Below are positions 1 to 10,778 of a stretch of DNA of 64,000 nucleotides, one piece after another. The DNA is from Massariosphaeria phaeospora. Lineage: Eukaryota > Ascomycota > Dothideomycetes > Pleosporales. Location of the stretch: the NCBI GenBank assembly GCA_011032825.1, contig JAADJZ010000005.1:1617001-1681000 (forward strand), written 5' to 3'. The notes under the pieces are model-generated. The model saw only the letters and a list, made by a program, of their open reading frames with translations. It was not told the origin of the DNA and did no database searches. The translations under genes and the position numbers were made by a program. Positions within the stretch are counted from its first letter, which is position 1. Each line of letters begins with the position of its first letter.

Positions 1-1383
1 AGGGCGTGGGTGTCTTGGGTGCTGTACATACACTGTTTCTCTGGCCTTCACTGGCTTTTTGCATAGGGAGGCTCCTTGTATTGCGTGCGCGCGTTTGCTG
101 TAATTCCCTGTATTCCATCGATGTTGATATCCGTAACCTATGCATCTATTTATCTACACAGCTCTGTATCATTATCATGTAGGTAGACCTTTAATCTCTT
201 CTGCGATTTACTAAACAAGTAAACATGCAATGCAGCTGGTTTTAACAGTCGGATTAATTGATATGTATTATGGTACTCTCCGCCGCACCGCACCCCGTTC
301 AGTTCTTCTGTCCATCCATCCCGGATTGTTCTTCAACAGTGGTGCAGCTAATAACGTCGACTCCTAGCATGTTCATGTTCATGTTTGGCAATTAGGTAGA
401 CTACTAATAGGCATATATGTATATTTTCGTATTATCTGCCTGCAGTGGACTCTCTCCTCCGATGGTGTCCGAATTGTTTCGGCATGGGATGGAATGGGTA
501 AATAAGCGGCGGGGCGGGGCACAATGAGGCGTAACGGAGCGGGTTTAAGGGATAGACCGGTCAGAAGGGATGGGGAGGATGGGGAAGGAGGAAGGAGACA
601 GGGCGTCAGAGAGAGAGAGAGAGAGAGAGAAAGGCTGAGTTATTGTAGTAAGACAGCCGGTTAGGGTTGGCGATAGATCCAACTGACTACTGCATGCCTA
701 ATGAGTACTTACTCTACTTGTACGAGTAGCCTTCCCTACCACAAGCTCTATGGATACCACAATGAAAGTCTATTGCGCTTCCTACTTATTTCTATGATAA
801 TAATGATATGATGCATACACATGCATACACACGACTAAATTATATAGATTAACGCCCGACACCCGCCGCTAGACCTCTCCTGTCTCCTCCCCTCCCCTCC
901 TCCCCTCCTCCCAACTCAGCGGAAGTCCGCGCTGACATCATTAAATGGAACGGAACGGCCAATCCGGAGATAAAATACACCGCATATACCATGAGACGGC
1001 ATTAGCAAAACACCAGTTCGGTTCAGCTGGGTGTTGTAAGTAAGTGAGTGAGTGAGTGAGTGAGTGGAGTTCCGCCAGTCCGAAAACCTTCGGCGTGCGC
1101 GAAGAGCGTAGGATAGGGTTTGCGAGCGACGGGCGTAACGTACATACATGGCCGTCGATTGGGGTATAAAACAGGAGAGATGTATGCTCCCATGGTATTT
1201 TTTTCTTTTTTTCAAAGACAGAAAGACTTGGAGACTAGCATTGCATACATACATAAACATACCGGAATACCTTCACGCCAACAACCACCACCCACGACAC
1301 CGACCGATCCTCAGATCCCGCAACCTCAAACACCTCGTCCATCCATCTATCATCTATTCCGTCTTCCCGCCTCCCTTACCAAC
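1..1383. other. Gene-free 5' region with microsatellites
   Basis: No coding region can be supported here. The stretch holds a (GA)n microsatellite at 608-631, C/T-rich tracts near 890-912, and an (AGTG)n tract at 1043-1066. The last 220 bases probably form the promoter and leader of the following dehydrogenase gene. Confidence 0.6.
1165..1171 (+). promoter_or_regulatory. Candidate TATA box of the SDR gene
   Basis: A TATAAAA heptamer lies about 215 bases before the chosen start codon. It is followed at about 1198-1215 by a T/C-rich tract, an arrangement often seen in fungal core promoters. The assignment is an inference from position only. Confidence 0.35.
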
Positions 1384-2371
1384 ATGTCCACCACCACCAC
1401 CGCCCCCCAACCCCCCGTGTGGTTCATCACGGCCGCGTCCTCCGGCTTCGGCAAGTCCATAGCGCTAGAAGCTCTGTCGCGCGGGCACCGCGTCATCGCC
1501 ACCGCGCGCAACACGGCCAAGATCCGCGAGCTGAAAGACGCAGGCGCGGACACGCTGGCGCTGGACGTAACGAGCCCGCTGGCGGATATCGAGGCGGTGG
1601 CGAAAGAGGCGAATGAGCGGTATGGCTATATTACGCATTTGGTGAATGCGGCGGGCAGTATTCTGGTTGGGGCGGTGGAGGAAACGTCGTATGTTTATTT
1701 TGTTTTGTTTTGTTCGTCAATATCGTGTTGGCGGGACTTGTCTTGTCTTATTTGGAATCCGGAATTGAACGAAGCCTGACTGACAACCGCACGCATGCAG
1801 TCCCGCCGAAGACCTCGCACACTTCTCCACCAACGTCTTCGGCATGCTCAACGTCAGCAAAGCGCTGATCCCCTACCTGCGCGCCACCTCCGGCGCCAAA
1901 ACGATCCTGAACTTCGGCTCCATCGCCTCGTGGCAGGGCGGCGCAGGCTACGCCCTCTACAACGGCAGCAAATGGGCGTGCTCGGGCATCTCCGAGGGCC
2001 TGCGTCACGACGTCGCGCCCTTCGACATCGCCGTGTGCGTCGCCGAGCCCGGATATTTCCGCACGGGGTTCCTGAACGCGGGCGCGAAGGTCGTGGCGAA
2101 GCGCGAGATAGATGCGTATAGGGGCACGGCGGCAGGGCAGGTGCGAGCTGTGTTGGATCAGGTGGATAGTAACCAGCCGGGGGATGTGGTCAAGGGGTGT
2201 CGCGTGCTGGTTGATGTGATGACTAGGTCGGGGGTCGCGGAGGGGAAGGAGGTGCCGGTGAGGATTGCGCTGGGGGCGGATAGTCCGCCGTCTATTAGGG
2301 AGAAGATGGCGGCTACGGAGGCGCTGTTGAAGGAGTGGGAGGTGATTACTACGGCTACGAACCATGATTAG
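1384..2371 (+). CDS. Short-chain dehydrogenase/reductase (SDR)
   Basis: This gene encodes a 291-residue NAD(P)-dependent oxidoreductase of the classical SDR family. Two exons, 1384-1688 and 1801-2371, are joined across a GTATGT...CAG intron; the join restores the frame as EETSPAEDLAHF. Near the N-terminus the Rossmann nucleotide-binding motif appears as TAASSGFGKSIA (the TGxxxGxG class with Thr-Ala-Ala replacing Thr-Gly-Ala), and NAAGS stands at the usual NNAG position. The catalytic Tyr-Lys pair is seen in YNGSK, preceded by the Ser-containing segment NFGSIAS. The start chosen is the ATG after a purine-rich AAC context at 1381; an in-frame upstream extension to 1120 runs through likely leader sequence. 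The substrate cannot be told from sequence; fungal proteins of this type act on small ketones, alcohols or polyketide intermediates. No pathway partners lie beside it. The protein is probably soluble. Confidence 0.9.
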
Positions 2372-2529
2372 GGAGGTGGGGAGGTGGCATGGAGGTGAAG
2401 GGGCGAGGTTGGCGCCCGGTCTCGAGTGGTAAAACTGGTGTGTAGCAAGCAAACTAAACTTTAGTGCGTCAGAGATGTACCAGATAGTAGGCTAGCGTTG
2501 GTTACTCACTTTCCTGCCTTTCGACTATC

Positions 2530-5061
2530 CTACCCTACCCGTGGTGTCGCTGTCTTTGCAAAACCTCGTGCGCGTGTCGTCGGTGCTATAAATGCATCTT
2601 CAACGTTCCGTTTGTCACCCGCGTCTTTATCTCCCCTACGTCTTCTCTTGCGAACTACTGGTCGAGGAGGCGGCCTAGCTACACTCAACCCCCCAAGCTG
2701 CGGGTGAGCAACCCCAGGTACCGTTTTCCCCGCGTACTGACTGCGTTTCGTCCTCGGTGATTCAGCCGACGGTAGCTCCTCCTCTTCTTCGTCCTGAAGA
2801 GGTCCGCTTCCTGATGGTTCGCGTGTAGATGCCGACACGGTCGTCTTAGTACGTGGTTTAAGTTTTAGACGAAGTCGAGCCGGACGTCCTTTCGGTGTCG
2901 CAGGGGCAACATTTTCCGAGCTCTTCCGCCGCGACTGCCTCGGTGATAGTTGTTCGTCTTGTGCAGTCTCCCCGCTCTTCCGCTTCTTGACTTGGCGCAC
3001 AACACTCTCAGGGGCTTCCTCCCCAACCCGAAACTCCTCCTGTTTGAAGTCGACTCTAGCGAAATCGGGAATCTCATCAACCGTCTTGTCACTGACGGGC
3101 CCATATACCTTCTCCCATTTCTCCAATCCCACTCGTGTTTCGTATAGAATCTTGTACAGCGCGGGGCGGTTGCTCGGATCGAGCGAGACACAACTCTGCA
3201 CTAGACTTTCTAGCGCATGGCTGTAGAATCCAGAGTAGTCTTCTGTGTGCTTTGCGTCCTGGGTTGGGTCTTCGTACCTGTAGCCTCTGCCCTCCATTAA
3301 ACCCATTATAACCAGCCCTACATTAAAGACATCTGATTGAATGTTGACCTCCGCACTGTTGAACATCCCACCGGGTACGTACTGCATTTCCTACCTCATG
3401 TTAGCCCCATTTCCCGCCACATATTGGAAGCCCTTACCGGCGGTCGACAACCTTTCGTACCAATGCCGAGTTTTTTGTCCAGGATGGAGAACTCTCTCTT
3501 TCCTCTGAACGCCAACCCAAAGTCGATCATCTTAGGCGTCTTGTACGCTGAGTGCTTCTTCTTACCGTCTCCAAGAACAATGTTACGGGTTTTGATATCC
3601 GTGTTTGTTATGGGTCTCCATTCCGGGGGTCGGATTTGGTCATTGGTGTAATGCTCAGTACCAGGCAGTGGGTGGGTCGACGAAACCATTTGCCCGGTGA
3701 AGTTGACATGTAAAGCTTCGGCCATACCCCGGAAAACTATCCATATGAACGGCTCGGGTATTTGAGATGTGCTAAAACAGTTAGAGACTCATCGTACAAG
3801 CAAATCCAGGTATGCGACACATGATAACACTGGGCATCTTACTTTTGAGGAATAGCGCGTAGCAAAGTAACAAGGTCTCCAAATGGGGCATAATCCATGT
3901 AGATATAGCTCAGATGCGGACTGTCAGGACGCTGACGTGTGGAAGAACCATATGCGTCTAAAATGTGACGACAGCCTTTGTTGGAGACGGCATGATGAAG
4001 ACCAAATTCCTTTCTTAATTCCTTTTGGAGCGCATATAAACTGTCAAAACCTTGGATTTTGGCCACAACACGCTATAGAATTTGAGTTAGAAATGCGGAC
4101 AAGTTTTCAGAGTTCGAAATACATACTCTCTCAATGTTGTCATGCTCGTCTAAACGAACGAGCAGATGTACTATCCTTCTAAAGGTACCGTTCGCATTCT
4201 GATAGAGCGTTTTGAGAAACACCCAGTGTCCAGGCATGCTCAACCTTTGCAGGTTTTTATTGATATGCGTTCGATCGGCTTGCGTAGGAGACGGCAATTC
4301 TCTACTAGCGACATGATGTACATAGTCATGGTTGGAAGCAGACTCAGTTTCGGCAGAGAAATTAGCTTGCCGGTAGGCTTTACCGGCACGTATCGCTCTG
4401 ACTACTGTCTTAGGATATGTGCCGTGGAAATATATGGGAAGGAATTCGTCTACGCCATCTACGCATCTTAGATTTGTTCCAAACTTAGCTGGCATGCTTT
4501 ATTGACATACCTTTACGAAGAGTGGGCCTTAAAAACTTCATCCCTAGGACAAAGTCCTTGAAATTCTCCCTTTGCCCCTGGTCGAGTTCCAGAATATAAT
4601 CCTCAAGGAAAGGCGTAAGATTCTCCACCTTATTTCTCTGTTCAGGATCTTCTACCCTTAGCTTCTGTGGCAGACATGGGGGTAAGCGAAAAGGATATGC
4701 TGGTGGAGGACGTGGATCCGGATTGTTAATTGCTCGCTGCATATGTTCGTTCCTCTCTTCGTTTTTTCTTTCCTGACCAAGTTTAACCCACTCATCTATT
4801 ACATAATCGTTGTCGTTGTTCGCTGCGACTGTGAATAGACGCTTTCAAAATCCGATACGTGAAGTACTTACACCCTGGAGTGTTGAGAGGTGGTCCATGC
4901 AAAAGGTTGTACCCAGGTACGAATTGCCCAAAATCTAATTTATTTTTCCATCCTTTTAGTCGGTTGTAATACTCTTCTTCGTTTGTTTGGAAATCATAGA
5001 TTCTATCTGCGCTGACTAGATCTCCCTCTACATTGACTCTTATCTTGGACTCCTGAGACAT
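2530..5061 (-). CDS. Degenerate protein-kinase-like protein
   Basis: Six exons (5061-4872, 4822-4511, 4458-4127, 4072-3843, 3771-3438, 3390-2530) give about 752 residues. Introns are 47-71 bp with GT...AG ends; the 4458 acceptor could also be 9 bases further in. The family shape is a eukaryotic protein kinase. There is a poor glycine loop near residue 252 (LYQNANGTF), a beta-3 lysine in VVAK (about K283), a hinge YIYMDYAPFGDL, a catalytic loop NTDIKTRN (Asp about 413), DFG in MIDFGLAF (about 438), and an APE-like RPPE. The HRD histidine is replaced by Asn and the glycine loop is weak, so activity is uncertain. The last 150 residues are basic, Ser/Pro-rich and probably disordered, with nuclear-signal-like RKRRRR. 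The N-terminal 230 residues match no domain I know. Kinase-like genes of this kind are common and poorly characterised in Pezizomycotina. No functional partner is visible next to it. Confidence 0.8.
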
Positions 5062-6036
5062 CTTGGGGTAGCTCGCGGAAACGTTGCGCAGTGCGAAGAG
5101 GCGAATTCGAGGAAATGTGTTTGAGCCGAGCTACTGTTCAATGCGATTGGGTACCGAAGGTTTATCCTTCTTTGTCCACTGCCCCAAACTCTTGACAAGA
5201 CAAGCAGAGCACAGACGATTGCTTTGGTCGTAGTACTGAAATCCGCTTGCGGCGAAGACGCGCCCCATTTCTAAACAAAAGGGCTGGGGTTTTAATCAAT
5301 GCATCGTAGCTCATTCGGCTCTGCATTACCCTCTGGCGAGACCTATTTCCAAAAACAGACTTTAGGTGATCCTCTTGTACAAATGAGGCTCTCCACAGCG
5401 AGTTTGAGCTTTGCGAAAGCTTTCTCTGATCCTCGGACCTCTTCACAGCCTAAGGGGTTTTAGCGATAGATAGATAGTCTACCTCTATGCTTACAAAGTC
5501 CTATTGTATCTAGTATACTAAGTAATGTGTTAGTAGGGATGGTAGAAGTAAAAGGGTATGCACTACCTAGGTACGTATTAGAAACGATTATGCTAGGGCG
5601 GTGGCATATTGTTGAGTGTTCAAATGGTTACAGCAGCCACTCTCATCGCACCCACGCAGGCACAGGTTGACGCCCCCGCTGAACACGCTCGACTGTGACA
5701 CCTTCAAAATCCTAATAAGCACTTTTAGGAGCCCAGTGTATTCCGTGCGAGTCCGGTTAGAAGTGATCGGAGCGGAGCGAAGACTTTGAAGACGAAGCGA
5801 CGCGTCGGACGAAAGCGCTAAGCCCAGTTCGTCAGTAGTGACATCACACCTGGGCAAGCCTCCAACAACACAACCTTGGAAATGCATCGGACAACCTCTG
5901 ACTGGAATTAAATTGAAGAAATGGGTGTTGAATGATTTTGACGATAACAAGCACCCCTGTCAACGGATTAGTCATAAGGTGGGAATCGCTTCTTATCTCG
6001 CAGCCTCTGCATGCACCGCACCGTCCGCTGGGAACC
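5062..6036. other. Gene-free stretch with a dispersed repeat
   Basis: No supported gene lies between the kinase-like start and the rhodopsin-type stop. A 94-codon reading frame on the minus strand at 5162-5446 has no recognisable features. The stretch contains one copy of a diverged dispersed repeat (about 5458-5606), listed separately. Confidence 0.55.
5458..5606 (+). repeat. Dispersed repeat, copy A
   Basis: About 145 bases align by eye with 35,074-35,220. Shared blocks include TTTTAGC at the left end, ATAGTCTAC, TTACAAAG, TACCTAGGT, GAAACGA and a right end around AGGGCG.TGGC. Identity looks like roughly 70 percent with small gaps. The flanks differ, so this is a dispersed repeat, perhaps one end of an old transposon. 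Confidence 0.6.
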
Positions 6037-7339
6037 TCATGGCTTTCCCTCCACACCAGGCGCAATAATGTATTCCTGACTCCCACTCCGCTCACTCATA
6101 GAGCCAGGCCCAAACTGCTTCCGCGCAACCTGCTGCGGACTCTGTAAACCCCCCGTGTAAGTCTTCATATCATACACATCCACCTCCAGCCCCCCCTTAG
6201 CCGTGCTATTCGATCCACTTCCTAGTATCCGAGCCGAGATCTGCCCGCCATTCTTGTCTTTACTGTGATAGTTGTACTGAGCCGTCGAACGACTTCGGTG
6301 CTGTTGGGCAGGCGAGAACAGCGCTTTCAGCGACGGAATCGACGCGCAGTAGATGCCGACGTTGACCTCGACCATGGACCAGAGGTTGATGGGAACGCTG
6401 TCGTAGAAGGGGTCTTTGGACTCGGTGTAGATGCGGATAGCGTGCAGGCGCACGATGGAGGCGATGCAGCTGAAGACGCCGAGGCTGAAGATGCCGAGGA
6501 GAGCGAATTTTTCGCGCTTGGGGCGCTGGATCTTGAGGAGCGTGCGAACGGGGAGAGCGAGAATCCATATGTCTGTGATGATGTTGAAGGAGCTGGTGGC
6601 TGGGACGCGGGTTAGTTGGGGTGTGTTGACGGGATGGAAAAGGCGGTGCTTACAGTAGAAGAAGGCTGTGCTGTTGATACACTTCCCTTGGACGGTGCCC
6701 GTTACGTCCCAGAACTTGTGCAGAGGGATGCATTGTGCGAAGCAGACAATGATGCATATCACACAGAATAGTGACAAGAAGTAAATAGTCCCCTTGCAGA
6801 CGGCTTTGAACCGTGGCTCCGCCGCTAGATGCCATAAGTTTGGGTTTCCTGGTGATCGGACTTTGTAGACATACCGATGCGTAAGTAGAAAAACAGTATT
6901 GAAATCTTGATAGCGAACACGGATATGTAATATATGATTTGGATTGCCAACGTTGTCTTTAACGAGTTGACCATTTGACCCAGAGTCAAGACGGTGCCGC
7001 TAAATCCCATGCCATTCGCTCGAAGAACGTATATCGTAATGAGGTACCCGACTGCAAAGAGCTGTAGATGTTAGTGATTGTTCTGGATAGTGGGGGACTG
7101 ATTATACTAGAGCTACGAGCATTGCTGCATCATCCAACCCAAAACTCCGAACTATAACTGTACGCGAATATGTCCGAAGACCGACGAGGATGACTGTGTT
7201 TCTGTTCAGCGTTCAACTTTGGCATTGAGAAACTTGTGAACTCACCAGACACTATGGTCAACGCAGTTGACACTCCTGTACACAAGTCTTGTTGCGCCTG
7301 CTCGTGGCCTGCTGCCCGATTGACAGTACTTGAAGACAT
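6037..7339 (-). CDS. Fungal rhodopsin-domain integral membrane protein
   Basis: Five exons (7339-7246, 7193-7108, 7061-6875, 6824-6654, 6599-6037) encode about 366 residues. All four introns are 46-54 bp with GT...AG ends. The layout is that of the large fungal rhodopsin/SAT4-type integral membrane family: seven hydrophobic helices over the first 270 residues, the family signature SFGLDDAAML after helix 1-2, a Cys-containing extracellular loop with FWDVTG, and a conserved tail segment EVNVGIYCASIP in the last helix. The C-terminal 90 residues are hydrophilic and probably cytoplasmic. Members are orphan GPCR-like or transport-associated membrane proteins; most have no assigned ligand, and no retinal-binding role is implied. 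I took the ATG at 7339; an upstream in-frame ATG at 7369 is possible. Confidence 0.9.
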
Positions 7340-9489
7340 GCTCGTATGAATGAATGCAATCGATTGCAAGACAGGACGTGAACATAGTCAAGTCCTGCCC
7401 TGAGTACTTAATATCCATGTTATACGAGGCGGAAAGGTGAACGCCTCTTTCCATCCAGAATGTTCAAGCTATGCGTGTCGGTTCTGCTACAGTGGCCCTA
7501 TAGTAAGAAGTAAATTGTGTCCTGCAGTGCTAATGTGCAGTGGTGTCATACTAGTGGCTGTCTGGGTGCATAGCCCAAACCTTATTGTAAAGAGGCTCAT
7601 GGCCCGCGGAGTTCAACGCTGGTCGCTTCCGTAGGGCTGTCGTCTCTGTTGGGAAGATCGTCAGACAACGGTAGGGGCCCCGCTCCCAACATCGGGTGAT
7701 GCAGAATCAAGATAGAGCCTGAATCCATGAATCGTACTGCAAGCTTCGCACTCCCGAGCTGGTGCAAGGCTGCAAGCAGACGATCTCCTTTAGTAGAAGG
7801 ATGTACAAAGCGCAACCAGCGATTGTGCAATTTCGCTCAGCACTGAACGGATGAACATGATACGAATTTTGAAACTGCAAGTCGGCAAACTCACACGATC
7901 GGTACTGTTTGACTTCGCCGCGAGGGCCCGAGTCATGCCTCGTTGATTAGGCTTTGACAACAGCACTAGTGCTGCGGAAGAGCGAAACTCGTCGTATGTC
8001 CCTACCCCACACCAAGGCATGGAGTAAAAAGACGTTGCTAGAAAGGAAATGCCTGCATATTGTTGATTGGCCCAAAGGAAATGTGATGCCTTTTTGAAAC
8101 CCTCGCGCTCGTAACATTCAGCAAGAGACAGCAAGAATCGTTTAGTATGGAGTTAATGCAGTCTCTCTCTTACTGTGAGACTCTTTAGTGGGTTGCGATG
8201 TGTTTGCTTACCTACAGCCTCGAGTACTCTATTCGTGAGGTGATTCGACTGTTGTTTATCTGCTATTTTCGGCTTAGATACGCTCTGATTCGGCGGGAGG
8301 TGTGATCGGAGAAGAGCGATTTGCATGATCAGCCGGGAAAACGTTCCGATAGAAGCTTGGAATCAGGCTCAGACTTCAAAGTAAACAATCGGGCCATGCT
8401 TGCATGAAGCTTTACGCGATGCGGAGCCTGGGCGTTGACCATGATTTTAGGTCCTCAACCCAGCCGAACCTCGCTAGAATATTCTTTAAAGAGTGAAGTT
8501 TTCCGGACTTTGCTCTACGCCTTCGCTGGTTGTGGGTATCCTGATTCGGTTCCTCGCTACAAGAAACCTTAGACAACTATGTTCCCTGCTCACTAGGTCA
8601 GAATAGATGGATCTACCTGGCGTAGAGAAACGCTTCGAAGTTGCAGTCCAGGTCAAGAAGACTGGAAGGCCTCAGTCGGTGGAGGCTTGGATAGCCAGGG
8701 AATCAATTGCGGAGCTGTGCTCACTCATGAATAGTCTCAGCCTAAAGGCTCAGGTAGAGGCCTGGTTCCCAACCAACTGTTTGCAATCCAGTGAGGCTGA
8801 AGAGTTCAGGGTTCGCACTACGGCCGGTTGACACGGGAGAAAGCTGCAGATTCAGGGCGAACGTGCTGCACTGCAGTTGAGAAAACTAGCGTCCTCTGCC
8901 CTGTGACTCCGGTGCCTCCAGGGCTCCGCAGGGCGATGTAAGCGACTGCGTGCAGATAATCGTATGGAATATCATCTCGTATAGGTGTTTCGCGCCCTTT
9001 AAACTATGGTGAGTACTCTAGCGATTAAATATAACTCACCTCTGCCCATCGCGTCACCATGCCTGGGATTATGGTACACGATCTCCAAGTTCGGACTCGA
9101 GCGATATGATGAGCGAGCCACCGGTGCTACTTCGGTGATGTTGTGGAGAACCTGGGAGAGTGACGTGTGGGGCGGCAGGTACCACCCGGGCTCCGCTATT
9201 CGTAAGCTCCGTTCTCGCAAATAATTCCGGAAACAGACAGCGGGGAAAGTGAAGCTTAAAGACAGCAGAGATTCCTCAATATACGCAGACCCTTTGTGTT
9301 TTGTCATTGATCATACATCATAAGTGATTCCCTCTATCCACAACACCGCGCTGTATGTCCCTTGGCATACCGCATGACCCAATTCGCCATGCAAATGCAG
9401 ACATGAACCAGGTACTCAATGAACTCTGCAGAGGATAGGGAGTGTACGAAAAATGTGTTGGGAAGCGCGGAGAAATGGTGAAGCCGGAA
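7340..9489. other. 2.1-kb stretch without a firm gene
   Basis: No recognised gene lies here. The only candidate is a weak three-exon prediction on the minus strand (7597-8326, listed separately). Short plus-strand frames at 8607-8831 and 9006-9224 have no family features or splice support. Nothing repetitive stands out. Confidence 0.45.
7597..8326 (-). CDS. Possible unrecognised gene (low confidence)
   Basis: A start codon at 8326 opens a 38-codon frame (begins MQIALLRSHLPP) that ends at a good GTAAGC donor at 8211. A CAG acceptor at 8053 would continue in frame into a segment containing SFYSMPWCGVGTYDEF. A further intron with a weak GTGTGA donor near 7908 would lead to a last exon ending at the stop at 7597. 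I recognise no domain, and the second intron is poorly supported. It may be an unannotated small gene, a decayed gene, or chance. I list it because the first exon and donor look deliberate. Confidence 0.2.
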
Positions 9490-10778
9490 TCAGACCTGTT
9501 TTACGAAAGCTGGAAGATTGTCAGCGACGTCTGAGCAAGCAATGGATCATTGCTATACTTACTGGCATCGATCTGGACGATCTGCGGCAACGCCAACTTC
9601 ACTTTATTCCGATACAGTGCTCGCTGAGCCAGCTGTAGCGGGTTACCCTCAAAGTAAACAGTTTGCAGCTCTTCCTTGTGCCGAAGCTCCTTCTCTATTT
9701 CATCGATGCTACTCAGCTTGCAGTAGCTCGCCCATAACTCCTCTAGGTGCTTTTGATTCTGTAGTCCAGAGAGATGTTCGATAGGGTTGCTGCTAATGTC
9801 GATAACGCGAAGATTGGTGTTCCCCTCGAGCCCTGATAGGTCCTTGAGAAGATTGTGTGATATGTGGAGTTCCTCGAGATTCGAAAGATTCGAAAGACCG
9901 GTTATGGCGGTAAGTCGGTTTGACTGGATGGAGAGAATTTTGAGGTTGGTCAACGTGTCGAGGCCTTTAATTTCGGTGATTTTGTTCTTGCCCAGCCAGA
10001 GTTCTTCCAGACAGGTCAAGGTTTCGAGGTTTTCTATAGACTTTTGGAGTTAGCTAGTTTGCCCAACACATGGGGTTCGCATGACCTACCCTCACTCTGT
10101 TCGCGCCCAACTCTATCTGCCGGAGATTACTCAGCCCTTCCAGCCCCTCTATTGTGCTGATCTTGTTTTGCACAAAGTAAAGATCTCTCAACTTTGTAAG
10201 ATGGTTTAAGCGCTTTATGTGCTTGATCTTGTTGAAAGAGAGGTCCAGCGACGTCAATTCGGTAAACGCCTCGAAGCCCTTGAGGTGCGCTATCAGATTG
10301 TCGTAGAGGTCGATTTCTCGTAGGGTCGGGGCGAGCGACTCTGGGATCTCGATGGAGGTGATCTGGTTCTGGCGGAGGCACAGACGCTATGGAGAGTTAG
10401 TTCAAAGGCCGAACAACACAGCTACGAGCACATCACCTGGAGCTTTTTGAACCTCTCCAGCCTTAGCGCAGGTACGTTCGATATTCTCATATGCACTAGA
10501 TCAATGTCCTCTTCATCTTCATCCACATCATCTAGCAAATCTTCGTCGGCTGGAAGCTGTTCTGGAGGTGGTCCTTCATCTTCGGAAACTTCAGGTTCGC
10601 TTTCTGCGCCGGCTTCGGGAGGGTTGTTTCCCAAGGATTTTCTGTTTAGCCTCAGCTTGCCATCCCATCCCTTGCTATCTCTCGGCTTGTCGTCACTGGG
10701 GTTGTGCTCGGGCGCGTCGCCCGTGTCCGTCGCCGCGGGGTTGAGTTCGCTAGGCGGGGCTGTTTGGGAGTCGGTCAT
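9490..10778 (-). CDS. Protein phosphatase 1 regulatory subunit Sds22
   Basis: Four exons (10778-10437, 10386-10090, 10040-9563, 9509-9490) encode about 378 residues. Introns are 49-53 bp with GT...AG ends. After an acidic Glu/Asp-rich N-terminus (DVDEDEEDIDL) there is an uninterrupted array of about eleven 22-residue leucine-rich repeats of the SDS22 type, with repeats such as LREIDLYDNLI, LTSLDLSFNKI and LKILSIQSNRL. The last repeat is capped by the conserved LRRcap segment ending LALPQIVQIDATFVKQV. The last six residues sit in a 20-nt terminal exon that is easy to miss; the splice restores IDATFV, which is conserved in Sds22 proteins. Sds22 binds the PP1 catalytic subunit (Glc7/BimG), controls its assembly and nuclear targeting, and is needed for mitotic exit. 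The neighbours are unrelated. Confidence 0.95.

Noticed and set aside
1120..1383. Upstream in-frame extension of the SDR reading frame
   Set aside because: The added residues are low-complexity Pro/Thr/His, come from the TATA/pyrimidine leader, and precede the family-typical short N-terminus starting at 1384.
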